Positions 12,612 to 24,594 of a stretch of DNA of 64,000 bases are shown piece after piece. The stretch's first letter is position 1; every line of letters starts with the position of its first letter. The position numbers and the translations under genes were made by a program. Below the pieces are notes generated by a model. That model saw only the letters and a list, made by a program, of their open reading frames with translations, did no database searches and was not told the DNA's origin. Source of the stretch: Coffea arabica (taxonomy: Eukaryota; Streptophyta; Magnoliopsida; Gentianales; Rubiaceae); the NCBI RefSeq assembly GCF_036785885.1, contig NC_092322.1, positions 37,593,994 to 37,657,993 of the forward strand, given 5' to 3'.

Positions 12612-13517
12612 ATAAGTGACTATTTTATACTATATTTTGATGATATTTTATATTAATTTTAGTCACTTTTTCAATATTATAAGAAAAAATCCATTTTTGC
12701 TAGATTTAGTTCTACAACGCTACTTAGAGTTTGAACGAGAAATATGTCCGTTTTACTCGCATATTTTTTATTGTGTTTGTAAGAGTTAGAAATTGGACTT
12801 TATTTTGGACAAGAAATAAGCTTGCATTATATTGATTGAAGTCCTAAAGTTCACAAGGATGACGAGTTTCAAAAGTGGTTGGAGTCACAAGAAGAAGAAA
12901 ACGAAAAAACTTATCAAAAAAGAAAGTTGACTCGAATCCCTTTGAAAAATCAGGCCAGTTTTTGAAGGGATTATCAAAGGGATTTAAAGCAGTGAGTTAG
13001 AATGAGAAACAAAATTTGGCAAAAAAAAAAAAACAGGGAAAGAATCTAGCCAAGTTTTGGAGGGATTCTAGTCAAACTTTGCGGCTTCCACTTGTGCAAC
13101 TTGTTTTCACCTCCATTATTTCACGTCTCTTGAGGGATGTTTGGCAACTTATTTGCAACTGTAAAGATGAGATTCTAGCAATAATTTTTTATGTTGTTTC
13201 TTTTATAATGATGAGTTTTAACTTGGAAGTCAAAATTGTTGACTAATTGGAGTTATGTTCACATGGAATAAACAAATTAAAGGCTTGAAGACTTTTCTAT
13301 AATTAGAGCTTGTGTCTTTCATTTTTGAGAGAGCTTAGGAAGGTAAGAAAACACCACAAAAATACGTTATTAGCTAGTTTTTTAGTACTTTAATTAGTTT
13401 AGGGTAGTATTGGATAGTTTATATTAGTTAAATTCATTCTCTCTTATATATAACTAAATTTGGATGAAAATTGAGGAGTAAAGATGTAGAGTTTAAACTC
13501 ATGTGATAAGGGTGATA
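12612..13517. repeat. AT-rich repeat-like DNA, left part, interrupted by element A
   Basis: It starts TGATAAGTGACTATTTTATAC, reminiscent of an LTR end, and appears to resume after element A at 24595. No coding content is recognised. The 76-codon frame at 13016-13246 has no motif. Confidence 0.3.
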
Positions 13518-15022
13518 TGACAGGTGCCGAACCTGTGCAATAATAATAATAAAATCCTAACTACCACTAAAAGCAGTCAATAATTAATCCTAGGTACTGG
13601 AGCAGGGACTTTAGGTGTGCAATGGGTTACTTGATTCACCCTGTTCCCGAAGAGTTTACTTAACCCGATATACCAGAATTAATTAGTTGACGAAAATTAT
13701 TGAATAGTAGACAGTGGCAAGTAGGGTCGTCTCCTCAGGGACTGAGGATATTTGTCTCTTTTTAAATGCCAATTGGTAAGGGGGGATTTCACCAGAATGA
13801 AACTAAAATCAATTGAATAATTCAACAGAAATAAATAAATAATTAACTAGCACAAATATAGCAGGAGTTAAATCAAGAATGAATAAATTCTAGCCAAGGA
13901 TGCAACTACTCAGGCACAGTCCACTTATCCGATCATTGATGCAAGAGAGGTTCACTTAATTTATTAATAGACTAGTTATAGTTGCCGATGAACTCTGACA
14001 ACCAATTTTTCCTTAAATTATTGATAACCAAGGTACGACCATTGATCACCCCTAACCAGAAAATACTCCTAGGTACGACCATAGGAACTAATTTTCCAAT
14101 TGCATTAATAACTAGAAAAACCTAGCCCTAATCAATAACACGCTACGATGGTTATTTAAATTAGATCGCACGTTCCCCTAGTGTGTAAACACACCAGTTG
14201 CCACTAATATTAATCAATCAAACAATTACGGATTTAATTGACTAAATTGGCACGAGATTAATAAATCACATTGAACATTGGGCCCTTGACATCCAATTAA
14301 TAAAATAATCCCATGAGAATACAAGCAGACAACGTGCAAATATTAATAAATTAAGGAACGCGTTAAAACTAATTAGATCTCACAGATTTTCGGGACTGCG
14401 CCGTCGAGTTGACCCTTGACTAGATGAAAGGTTTAGCCACGCCGCATAATTAAATCACCACACGAATTATTGGATCGCAAAGGCATTGCGGTTTTTTACT
14501 AGAAAGCAAGGAATAAATGGTGCTTTTCCCGTTGGGGAATTTTGTCGAACACCTGGCGTGTGTCAGAGGCCAGTCAAAAGAAGGAGAAACTAAAACTAAA
14601 CTAAAAGACTAAAAACTAGAGGTAAACTAAAGCCGTCCCCCCCTTCCTTCTATACGTTCACTACTTATAAAGCCAAAAGAAAGATGCCTAAAAGCTATTT
14701 CCCTGTGGTCCCCACACATGTGGACAAAGCCTCCAAAGTACTTGTTGTTCCAAGTCTCTCTACGTTGCTTTCTTTGAAAAGCCCAAATGACTAAATGCCT
14801 TGCACTAGCTTGTGGTCCCCACCAATTCAAGGGCCCAAAGGTTGAAGCCCTTAGAAGTCTGCATTTTTCCATACAAGTCCCTCCTTTTTGGTAATTTTCT
14901 GCTTCACTCCTGAAATTGATTCCAAATACCAAATATGAGTAAATATCAGCAATTAACACAATATTTGTCAGGGATAGAAGGGGAAATCAATAATAAAATT
15001 ACTAACAAATTATACCCTATCA
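13518..15022 (-). repeat. 3' LTR of element A
   Basis: Direct repeat of 23085-24589, TG...CA bounded, 1505 bp. The 110-codon frame at 14627-14959 is duplicated in the other LTR and is not a gene. Confidence 0.95.
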
Positions 15023-15062
15023 ATTCCCCCCACACCTGAATCATGCTTGCCCTCAAGCATGG
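15023..15062 (-). promoter_or_regulatory. 3' polypurine tract and adjoining hairpin of element A
   Basis: On the minus strand, GGTGTGGGGGGAAT directly precedes the 3' LTR and is the expected plus-strand priming site. Next to it, at 15042-15061, is a perfect 8-bp stem (CATGCTTG/CAAGCATG) with a four-base loop CCCT as written on the plus strand. Confidence 0.85.
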
Positions 15063-15063
15063 G

Positions 15064-16010
15064 AAAAGTATACAGACACCAAAATTTGATAATGGTCATT
15101 GCTCTATCTACCAAATTGCCAAGATATTCAAGAGAGAACCATATATCGGGCATTAGTAATTAAAATCCAAGAAGCATCCCCCCAGTTAGCCCCTGAACCA
15201 CAAATTCCTTCAATTTCTAAATTAACTACTCTAAGAAAAAGGAATGGCACACAACATTTATCAGCTAATGGTCCAAATATTCACACAAGTCCCCATATTA
15301 AGTCCATAAACCGGCAAGCTCTCCTATTATTTATTCTCTCTTTTTTTTCTTTTCCTGTTTTTTTATATAATAATAATATTGACACAAAAAGACTTAGTCT
15401 CTAGCCGCCGGAGCCTTTTGGACGCGAACTCCAACATTTTTAGATGAAAGAGCCCGGTTACTCAGGTCCTACCGCTATACGACCACGTACTCATATAAAG
15501 TACCACCTTTTGACACGAGAATCGACACTTTTAGGTGCAGATTCCCGGTTACTCAGTAGCAACTAATAGCGGAGTACAGTCAAGTTTATTCTCAGCCAAA
15601 CAATGCAAAAATGCAAAACAACAACACTAATAACCACGCATGGGAGCAGCTTGCCTCATTATTGCCAAACATGGAGAACTGGAGTCAATATTGGACCAGT
15701 TCACATTAAAATGCCAATAGTCATTCCCTATGCCTAGAAGAGTTAACAAAGAAATCAAGAGAGTCAAGCAATCTGATATTCACCAAGGAGATATCTTGGA
15801 CCCAACCACATTAACCTGATACATTTTTATTTTAAAAACTTGGCAAAAGTAGCACACTTTTTGTTCCCCCCCCTTTTTTTTTTGTCATTCACCAAGAAGA
15901 AAGAAAGAAAAAGATCAAGGAAAATAGAACTAAAAAAAAAAACTACTAAAAACTAAAAACACTAGCACAAAAAAAAACTAATGAAAACTAAAAACACTAC
16001 CACCCCCTTA
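15064..16010 (-). other. noncoding region between the two polypurine tracts of element A
   Basis: No gene. It contains two diverged copies of a conserved module, 15416-15464 and 15508-15554, each with GACRCGA and ending CCCGGTTACTCA. Equivalent copies occur in element B. Confidence 0.6.
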
Positions 16011-16048
16011 GACCCCCCACACCTATAGGACACATTGTCCTCAATGTG
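16011..16048 (-). promoter_or_regulatory. internal polypurine-like tract plus hairpin, element A
   Basis: GACCCCCCACACC (plus strand) repeats the 3' polypurine tract. It is followed at 16031-16048 by CACATTG-TCCT-CAATGTG, a perfect 7-bp stem with a four-base loop. It has the same layout as the copy at the LTR but a different stem sequence. It could act as a second plus-strand primer site. That role is inferred. Confidence 0.55.
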
Positions 16049-16490
16049 ACGAATAGACAGCAAAAGGGTGAGAGAAAGCAACCAACCTTCCCTGAAGCTG
16101 GGTCAAAGCGGTGGGCGAGGTGGAAACGGAGGAGCGAAGCCCGTATGAAGTAGAAACTGCGCCAAATTCTGTGCCATCCCGTAGTTGCTGCCATTCAGTT
16201 GTCCCATGTGGTGGAGGTGGCACAGAAGAAGATGGCCCAGTCGTGTCCTCGGCTGACCCAGGAAATGATGAGGGCCCTGCTTGGGTCGAAGGGTGCGCCC
16301 CCGGAGCTCGAGGTGGCCCTGGAGGTGTAAACTGGGAGAAACCATTGGGTAGGCGCTCAACGACTCCCATCCTTTCTAAGCAATCCATGTCCAAGCGCTC
16401 CATCTCGAATGCCAAATGTAGGTCGTGGTCGTCCAAGTCAAGAACGCCTAACTGGGTCGCCAAGTGGGTGATGTAGGACCCAAAGATCAA
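16041..16490 (-). pseudogene. Athila ORF1/env-like region remnant, element A
   Basis: The minus-strand frame reads IFGSYITHLATQLGV, then LDMDCLERMGVVERLPNGF and a Pro/Gly/Ser-rich tail. The GSYITHLA...LGV and LDMDCLERMG pieces resemble the post-integrase open frame of Athila elements (called env-like or ATHILA ORF1). Its role is unproven in the family. The frame has no ATG at its start and no transmembrane segment is visible, so this is a fragment. It lies downstream of pol, where the family carries this gene. The resemblance is from memory and moderate. Confidence 0.45.
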
Positions 16491-16944
16491 AGGTTTATTG
16501 GTGCGGGCAGGAGTGGAAGGCGGCGGACGGGCTGGAAATAGACGGCGGCGATGTGGGCTGGTGGAGAGAGCGAGAGGCGGCGGCTCACCACGATGAAGAA
16601 ACTTACCTCAATCACGTAGAAGGAAGTTTGGTGATGGTAAAAATGTCAAAAGCACTATGAAACAACCTCCAATTGACCTCCAATTGAAGAAATTAGAGTT
16701 TAAGAACCCTAACCTTCAATCCCTCAAAAACCTGATTTTAGGTGTTTTTCTTGGATTTTAATCAGTTAAAAAGGGTGTATGAAGCTCAAAAGGTGTTGGG
16801 GTGAATTGATTTCTAGCAAGATTATGGAGTAAAAATGAAGATTTGTGAGTTGCGTAGAAGAAAAGAAGAAAAACGCGCCTGGAAAATTAAGAAGAGAGGA
16901 AGAAATGAAGCTGAAATCGCGTTTCTGAAGCCTTTATTGGGACA

Positions 16945-17200
16945 CAGAAAACGCGATTGAAAATGCGCCTTCAACTCGCGTTTTCTAAGTCGCGTTTCCT
17001 TCACAAATCTTGCAGGAATGAAAACGCGCCTTAAACTCGCGTTTTCTAAGTCGTGTTTCATTCCCAAATCTTGCAGGAATGAAAACAAGTCGCGTTTCAT
17101 TCCCAAATCTTGCAGGAATGAAAACGCAACTGAAAACGCGCCTTCAACTCGCATTTTCTAAGTCACGTTTCCTTCACAAATCTTGCAGGAATGAAAACAC
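16945..17200 (-). repeat. tandem repeat of about 60 bp in the 3' region of element A
   Basis: Four imperfect units ending in TTGCAGGAAT occur at about 16960-17019, 17020-17080, 17081-17119 (shortened) and 17120-17192. Each full unit contains GCGCCTTMAACTCGC, TTTTCTAAGTCGYGTTTC and a shared CAAATCTTGCAGGAATGAAAAC. The array is noncoding. Confidence 0.85.
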
Positions 17201-17515
17201 GACTGTGTAGGTAAACGTGACTTTGAGTCGCGTTTATGATGTCGTTTTTTTTTTTTTTTTGGAATTCATGTTTTGGGTCGTCAAACGCCGCGTGGGCATG
17301 CCAAGATTACAAAACATCCACTGACCTCAGGAGACAAAAACATCGCGTGGGCACGCCAAGATTGGGGTTGCACTTCCTAGTCACAATGAAGAAAAGTATT
17401 AATATTTCTACTGCCCAAAAAGGAAACGACAACATAAAAGAATTGAACAACTAGAAATAATAAAACTAATATTCGGGTTGCCTCCCAAACGAGCGCCTTT
17501 CTTTAGTGTCTTTGG

Positions 17516-20500
17516 CTAGACATAGCCCATAATTTGCTTAAAACAAGCAAATCGGGTCCTCCAAATGCATTGTCTCCACCCGTTCAACTGGAACCCCATC
17601 ATATATGGTTTGAGACGATGACCATTAACCATAAATTTCTTCTCCGTCCTTAGACTCTGGATTTCCACTGCACCATAATCAAAGACATTAGTCACAACAA
17701 ACGGGCCAATCCAACGAGAACGTAATTTACCTGGAAATAACTTCAATTTGGAGTGATACAACAGAACTTTTTGCCCACAAACGAATGTCTTCCTAGAGAT
17801 CTGTTGGTCATGAAAAATCTTATTTTTCTCCTTATAAATTACCGCATTCTCATAGGATTCATTGCGAATCTCCTCCAACTCCTGTAACTGTAACTTCCTT
17901 TGAATTCCGCCCTCTTCAATATCCATATTGCATTGCTTAACTGCCCAAAATGCTTTATGCTCGAACTCGACAGGGAGGTGGCATGGCTTCCCAAATACCA
18001 AACGGTGAGGGGACGTGCCGATTGGCGTCTTGTACGCCGTTCTATATGCCCACAAGGTATCTTCAAGTCTCACGCTCCAATCCTTCCTATCAGGTCGAAC
18101 TATTTTCTCCAAAATTGACTTGATCTCCCGGTTCGATGCTTCCGCCTGACCGTTTGTCTGAGGATGGTAGGAAGTGGAGACCTTATGCAAGACACCATAC
18201 CTCCTGAAAAGCGCAGCAATCGTCTTGTTGCAGAAATGGGTACCCCGATCACTTACAATTGCTCGCGGCATCCCAAAGCGAACAAAGATATTAGACTTGA
18301 TGAATTCTGCAACTACTTTGGAATCATTAGTACGGGTGGCTTTTGCTTCCACCCATTTTGAGACATAATCCACGGCAAGCAATATATACAAAAAACCAAA
18401 ATATGAAGGAAAAGGGCCCATAAAGTCAATACCCCAAACGTCAAAAATCTCGACAAAAATCATTGGGGTTTGGGTCATTTGATCTATACGAGAAATATTA
18501 CTTACTCGTTGACACTTATCACATGACTTACAAAATAAGTAGGCATCCTTAAAGAGGGTCGGCCAATAAAATTCACTCTCTAGAATCTTACGAGCAGTCC
18601 TCTTTGGTCTAAAGTGACCTCCACATGCAAAAGAGTGACAATAAGCTAAAATGGATTGGAATTCATTTTCACTTACACATCTACGAATGATTTGGTCAGC
18701 ACCACGTTTCCAGAGGTAAGGGTCATCCCAAATGTAAGACTTTGCGTCACTCCTCAATTTGTCCCTTTTTGCCTTAGGGTATCCTGCAGGAAACTTGTCA
18801 GTAACTAGAAAATTAACCATATCCGCATACCAAGACAAAGACAAATTAATAGAAAATAAATGCTCATCAGGAAAAGTTTCTCTCAATGGGATATTATCTT
18901 CTACGACTTGCACTCGACTTAAGTGATTTGCTACCAGATTTTCAGCCCATTTCTTATCCCTGATCTCCAAGTCGAACTCTTGGAGCAGTAGTATCCACCT
19001 TATCAGTCGCGGTTTTGCCTCTTTTTTGGTCAACAGATACCGCAGGGCTGCATGATCAGAGAAAATAATAACTTTAGCACCAAGTAAATAGGACCGAAAT
19101 TTCTCTAAAGCAAAAATTACAGCTAAAAGATCATTTTCGGTGGTCGAATAGTTCAACTGAGCTGCGTTCAAGACTCGAGAGGCGTAGTATATAGCATGAG
19201 TTGCCTTCCCCACTCTTTGACCCAGCACCGCGCCCACGGCATAGTCGCTGGCATCGCACATGATCTCGAACGGTAGGTTCCAATCGGGGGGTTGGATAAT
19301 AGGTGAGGAGGTCAGTAGCTCCTTCAACCTATCAAACGCCCCCTTACATGACTCATCGAACTCGAAGGGTACCTCTTTCTGCAAAAGTTGGAACAGGGGC
19401 GCTCCAATCTTGGAGAAATCCTTTATGAATCTCCTGTAGAAACCTGCGTGACCCAAAAACAAACGCACTTTCCGCAGACTCGCGGGGTAATGTAAAGTCG
19501 ATATCACATCTATTTTTGCCTTATCAACTTCAATACCCCTAGACGACACCACATGACCCAAAACTATCCCGTGCTCGACCATAAAATGGCATTTTTTCCA
19601 ATTGAGCACGAGATTAGCTTCTATGCACCTTATTAAAATTAATTTTAGGTTATCTAGACAGTTATCAAAACTTTCCCCATACACACTGAAATCATCCATA
19701 AAAACCTCAATAATCTTCTCAACATATTCTGAAAAAATACTGACCATACAGCGCTGGAAGGTAGCAGGTGCATTGCATAGCCCAAATAGCATCCTCCGGT
19801 ATGCGAATGTTCCAAACGGGCACGTGAAGGTAGTTTTTTCCTGGTCCTCAGGTGCAATAGTAATCTGGAAATAACCTGAAAATCCATTCCAAAAACAATA
19901 ATAAGCTCGACTTGCTAATCACTCTACCATTTGATCAATAAAAGGAAGGGGAAAGTGATCCTTTTTCGTGACGGCGTTCAATTTTCTATAATCTATGCAC
20001 TGCCGCCACCCAATAGGCTTCTGGACTGGTACGGGCTCAGCCTCCTGATTAGACTCTACCGTCACTCCCGCCTTCTTTGGGACCACCTGTACTGGACTTA
20101 CCCAGGGGCTATCTGATATAGCAAAAATTATCCCCACATCCAGTAGTTTTAGGATCTCTTTCTTTACTACCTCCATCATGAGAGGATTCAATCTCCTTTG
20201 AGCCTGCCGAATAGGTCTAGCGCCCTCCTCTAGTCGAATCCGATGCGTACATACCGCGGGGCTAATTCCCTTGATATCGGCGATAGTCCATCCTATCGCC
20301 TGTTTATGGTCCGTCAAAACTCGAATCAATTTGTCTTCTTGGACTGTTGATAAACTGGCGGAGATAATCACTGGGAGTGTCTCCCCCTCACCTAAGTACG
20401 CATACTTTAGGTGTTTTGGCAGCGATTTCAACTCTAAGACAGGCGCCAGCACCACAGATGGAAGTAGCCTCTGGTGAGGTTCAGGTATAAAAACGGGTGC

Positions 20501-20614
20501 GATGTCATACCTTATCTTTGTGGTTGGCAATGTCTGTAACGCTCCAATCACACATTTGAACTCTTCACTCAACTCTATCTTAGCGGTCATCTCTGACTCG
20601 AAGTGCCTGGTCAA
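17516..20614 (-). pseudogene. pol of element A: reverse transcriptase, RNase H, integrase (broken)
   Basis: The minus-strand frame at 20614-19919 carries the RT N-terminus ([38 protein letters not shown]). It ends in a TGA where element B has an Arg codon (CGA-type change). Reading then continues through 19918-17516. The catalytic RT box is FMDD. RNase H follows with [17 protein letters not shown] and [11 protein letters not shown]. The integrase has an HHCC zinc region ([11 protein letters not shown]...CKSCDKCQR), the DDE core ([42 protein letters not shown]) and the C-terminal WIGPFVV module. The final residues differ from element B after LKPY, indicating a late frameshift. The protein would copy the element RNA and insert the cDNA. 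This copy cannot make it whole. Confidence 0.92.
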
Positions 20615-20644
20615 GGCAACTTCCAGCTCATCCCTACCTTCAAT

Positions 20645-22994
20645 TTAAAAAACTTCACGTACAGCAAAATCAATAGCATTTATAGAGAAAACAGAGCTAG
20701 CATGTGATTCTGACGGATACTTCATAGATTTGAAAATGTTAAAATGAACAATCTCACCATCAAATTTCATAGATAGGGTGCCCTTATTAACATCTATTTT
20801 AGTTCGAGCTGTGCTCAAGAAGGGTCTACCTAACAGTAAAGGTGATGGGTCGTGAGAGTGTTCATCATCCATATTAAGCACGTAAAAATCAGCAGGGAAA
20901 ACCAATTCATTAATTTTCACTAAAACATTCTCAATCAACCCGTCAGGGTATGCATTGGTCCGGTCAGCCAGTTGGATTATTATTCCAGTGTCTTTCAGAG
21001 GTCCTAACTTCAACGAGGCATATATAGACTTGGGCATCACATTAATTGAGGCTCCTAAATCTAACATAGCCTTTCCAATCAAGGTATTGCCTATTTTACA
21101 AGGAATAGTGAATATACTTGGGTCACCGCATTTCGGTGGAAGCTTTCGTTGCAGAATCGCTGACACATTTTCTCCCACTACCACTCTCTCATCTCCCTTC
21201 AATCGCCTTCGGTTGACACACAGGTCCCTTAAAAATTTTGCGTATCTGGGTACCTGCTTAATCGCATCTAGAAGAGGAATATTGATCTCCACTTTGCGAA
21301 AGATCTCTAGGACCTCTTTCTCCTTGTCCTGCTTCCTTGGTTTCTCCAATCTGCTTGGGAAGGGAGGTGGGTTGGATTTAACTGGCATGAGTGGGTCCGG
21401 GATTACCTTTGAATTTTTATTGTCACCGCCCTCCTCTTCCAGCTCTTTTTCGATTCGATGTTCGTCCTTGTCCTTAAGAATTACCGGGTCAGGTCCTTGG
21501 ACCTCCTTGCCACTTCTCAAGGTCATGACGCTCACATTCTTCGGGTTTAATTCGGGTTGAGACGGCAATTTACCTTGGTTCTGGGAATCCAAACGGTTGA
21601 TTGTTGTGGCCATTTGACTTATCTGATTCCTTATGTCCTGCATTTTCGGAGTCCGTCCTTTGCTAATTTTGCGTGATGGTTGCCTTCGTCCTTTGCTGAT
21701 TTTGCGTAATGGTTGCCATCATTTGTTTCATCATCTCCTCCAAAGATGGACCAGAGCTTGGGGGCGGAGGTGGTCGGGGTTGGTATTGTTGCTGGTACCC
21801 CGGTTGCTTATTTGGCACGAAATTAGACTGCATGTTCGGTGCAAAGTTGGGCTGCCTATTCCCTCCATAACTGAGATTGGGATGATCTCTCCATCCGGGA
21901 TTGTAGGTGCTAGAGTAAGGGTCGTACTGCTTCCTTGGCGCAGGCGCGTGGCCAGCCATGTTCACCTGTTCTGCAGTTTCTTCCTGAATCATTGGGCACA
22001 TGTCTGCAGTGTGACCCATACTAGTGCAAATCCCGCATACCCTGGCCTGAGATGCATTCCCTACCACCAGTTGCCTAACAACTGAGGTCAACTCACTTAG
22101 CTGCTGCTGGATAGAGGGTGTCTCTATCTCATTCACCTTGCGTATTGGGACATCCTCTCTCGTACCGAATTGTTGTGAATTTTCCGCCATCCCCTCTATC
22201 AACTACCGAGCTTTTCGAGAGGTTTTGTTCACTAGTGCCCCTCCACTTGCAGCATCAATTATGCTCCTATCTCTGAAGAGGAGCCCCTCATAAAAATACT
22301 GTATGAGTAACTGCTCACTTATCTGGTGTTGGGGGCACTTATTACACAAGCTCTTGAATCGCTCCCAGTACTCATACAGCGACTCCCCTGGGTGCTGCTT
22401 GATCCCGCAAATTTTTTTCCTTAGACTTGCAGCCTTGGACGCAGGAAAATATTTTTCTAAAAATTTTTTCTGCAATTGATCCCACGTGGTAATGCTGCCT
22501 GGTGGCAGGTAGTACAGCCAGTCCTTCGCAGAGTCTTTCAATGAGAAAGGGAATGCCCGCATTTTTATTTGCTCTTCTGTGATCCCCGGGGGTTTCATAC
22601 TATTGCACACAACATCAAACTCCTGCAGATGTTTATACGGCTCCTCACCTGGTAAACCATGAAAAGAAGGTAAGAGTTGAATAAGGCCATATTTTAATTT
22701 AAATGGAGTGCTGTTATCTAAATTTGGGAATGTGATGCACAAAGGCTGCTGATTTAAGTTAGGAGCAACCAACTCCCTCAATGTTCGTGCGTTAGCCATG
22801 GCAATCTCCTCTTGCTCAGAGTCACTCGAAGTGTCATCAAATGAATCCGTCGGTTCACCTCCTGGCTCAGGTCTCTGAGATGCAGCACTGGACTGCTCCT
22901 CTCTGAGCTGTCTGGTTTTCTTCCTCGTTCTACGCGCGGTCTTCTCTACTTCAGGGTCAAAAATCAAATCACCTGTACGAGAGACCCGAGGCAT
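20645..22994 (-). pseudogene. gag and aspartic protease of element A (broken)
   Basis: It starts at ATG 22994 (MPRVSRTGDLIF), close to the 5' LTR and primer site. Retrotrans_gag core motifs are AFPFSLKDSAKDWLYYLP and WERFKSLCNKCP. A CCHC knuckle CGICTSMGHTADMCP follows, then a Pro-rich stretch and the protease with [10 protein letters not shown] and [17 protein letters not shown]. There are four lesions. A stop at 22203 falls where element B has Glu. A short in-frame duplication around 21663-21710 is followed by a CAG-to-TAG stop. A one-base shift lies before 21643. A TAA sits at 20645 where B reads Glu. Gag would form the particle and the protease would mature Gag-Pol. Confidence 0.92.
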
Positions 22995-23062
22995 ACACTA
23001 GAAGAATACCAGAAAATTAGAACAAAAAAATGAATTTAAAAGGAAACAAATAGTAACTCCAG

Positions 23063-23080
23063 TCCCCGGCAGCGGCGCCA
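23063..23080 (-). promoter_or_regulatory. primer binding site of element A (tRNA-Asp type)
   Basis: On the minus strand this reads TGGCGCCGCTGCCGGGGA, four bases inside the 5' LTR. It is complementary to the 3' end of plant tRNA-Asp except for one changed base (elements B and C have GTTGCC). Confidence 0.85.
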
Positions 23081-23084
23081 AAAT

Positions 23085-24589
23085 TGACAGGTGCCGAACC
23101 TGTGCAATAATAATAATAAAATCCTAACTACCACTAAAAGCAGTCAATAATTAATCCTAGGTACTGGAGCAGGGACTCTAGGTGTGCAATGGGTTACTTG
23201 ATTCATCCTATTCTCGAAGAGTTTGCTTAACCCGATATACCAGAATTAATTAGTTGACGAAAATTACTGAATAGTAGACAGTGGCAAGTAGGGTCGTCTC
23301 CTCAGGGACTGAGGATATTTGTCTCTTTTTAAATGCCAATTGGTAAGGGGGGATTTCACCAGAATGAAACTAAAATCAATTGAATAATTCAACAGAAATA
23401 AATAAATAATTAACTAGCGCAAATATAGCAGGAGTTAAATTAAGAATGAATAAATTCTAGCCAAAGATGCAACTACTCAGGCACAGTCCACTTATTCGAT
23501 CATTGATGCAAGAGAGGTTCACTTAATTTATTAATAGACTAGTTATAGTTGCCGATGAACTCTGACAACCAATTTTTCCTTAAATTATTGATAACCAAGG
23601 TACGACCATTGATCACCCCTAACCAGAAAATACTCCTAGGTACGACCATAGGAACTAATTTTCCAATTGCATTAATAACTAGAAAAACCTAACCCTAATC
23701 AATAACACGCTACGAGGGTTATTTAAATTAGATCGCACGTTCCCCTAGTGTGTAAACACACCAGTTGCCACTAATATTAATCAATCAAACAATTACGGAT
23801 TTAATTGACTAAATTGGCACGAGATTAATAAATCACATTGAACATCGGGCCCTGGACATCCAATTAATAAAATAATCCCATGAGAATACAAGCAGACAAC
23901 GTGCAAATATTAATAAATTAAGGAACGCGTGAAAACTAATTAGATCTCACAGATTTTCGAGACTGCGCCGTCGAGTTGACCCTTGACTAGATGAAAGGTT
24001 TAGCCACGCCGCATAATTAAATCACTACACGAATTATTGGATCGCAAAGGCATTGCGGGTTTTTACTAGAAAGCAAGGAATAAATGGTGCTTTTCCCGTT
24101 GGGGAATTTTGTCGAACACCTGGCGTGTGTCAGAGGCCAGTCAAAAGAAGGAGAAACTAAAACTAGACTAAAAGACTAAAAACTAGAGGTAAACTAAAGC
24201 CGTCCCCCCCTTCCTTCTGTACGTTCACTACTTATAAAGCCAAAAGAAAGATGCCTAAAAGCTATTTCCCTGTGGTCCCCACACATGTGGACAAAGCCTC
24301 CAAAGTACTTGTTGTTCCAAGTCTCTATACGTTGATTTCTTTGAAAAGCCCAAATGACTAAATGCCTTGCACTAGCTTGTGGTCCCCACCAATTCAAGGG
24401 CCCAAAGGTTGAAGCCCTTAGAAGTCTGCATTTTTCCATACAAGTCCCTCCTTTTTGGTAATTTTCTGCTTCACTCCTGAAATTGATTCCAAATACCAAA
24501 TATGAGTAAATATCAGCAATTAACACAATATTTGTCAGGGATAGAAGGGGAAATCAATAATAAAATTACTAACAAATTATACCCTATCA
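23085..24589 (-). repeat. 5' LTR of element A
   Basis: 1505-bp direct repeat of 13518-15022. A TATA-like GCTTTATAAG is readable on the minus strand at 24231-24240 and may mark the promoter. Confidence 0.95.
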
Positions 24590-24594
24590 TGATA

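Larger units (their letters stand above)
13518..24589 (-). mobile_element. Athila-lineage Ty3/gypsy LTR retrotransposon, element A (degenerate)
   Basis: An 11-kb element read on the minus strand. Two 1505-bp LTRs (13518-15022 and 23085-24589) begin TGACAG and end CTATCA, and TGATA is duplicated at 13513-13517 and 24590-24594. A tRNA-Asp-type primer site adjoins the right (5') LTR and a polypurine tract adjoins the left (3') LTR. Internal order is gag, protease, RT, RNase H, integrase, then a 2.5-kb 3' region with an env-like/ORF1 remnant and tandem repeats. Reading frames are broken by several stops and shifts, so it is not autonomous. The LTRs differ at some two dozen sites by eye, making A older than B. 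The RT region ([36 protein letters not shown]) places it in the Athila clade. Confidence 0.95.

Noticed and set aside
16111-16476. 121-codon plus-strand frame in element A
   Set aside because: It is antisense to the env-like remnant, with no independent motif.
20955-21560. 201-codon plus frame
   Set aside because: Shadow of the gag/protease region of element A on the other strand.
14627-24526. Identical-looking 110-codon minus frames at 14627-14959 and 24194-24526
   Set aside because: They are the same part of the two LTRs of element A, start at GTG and have no family motif.
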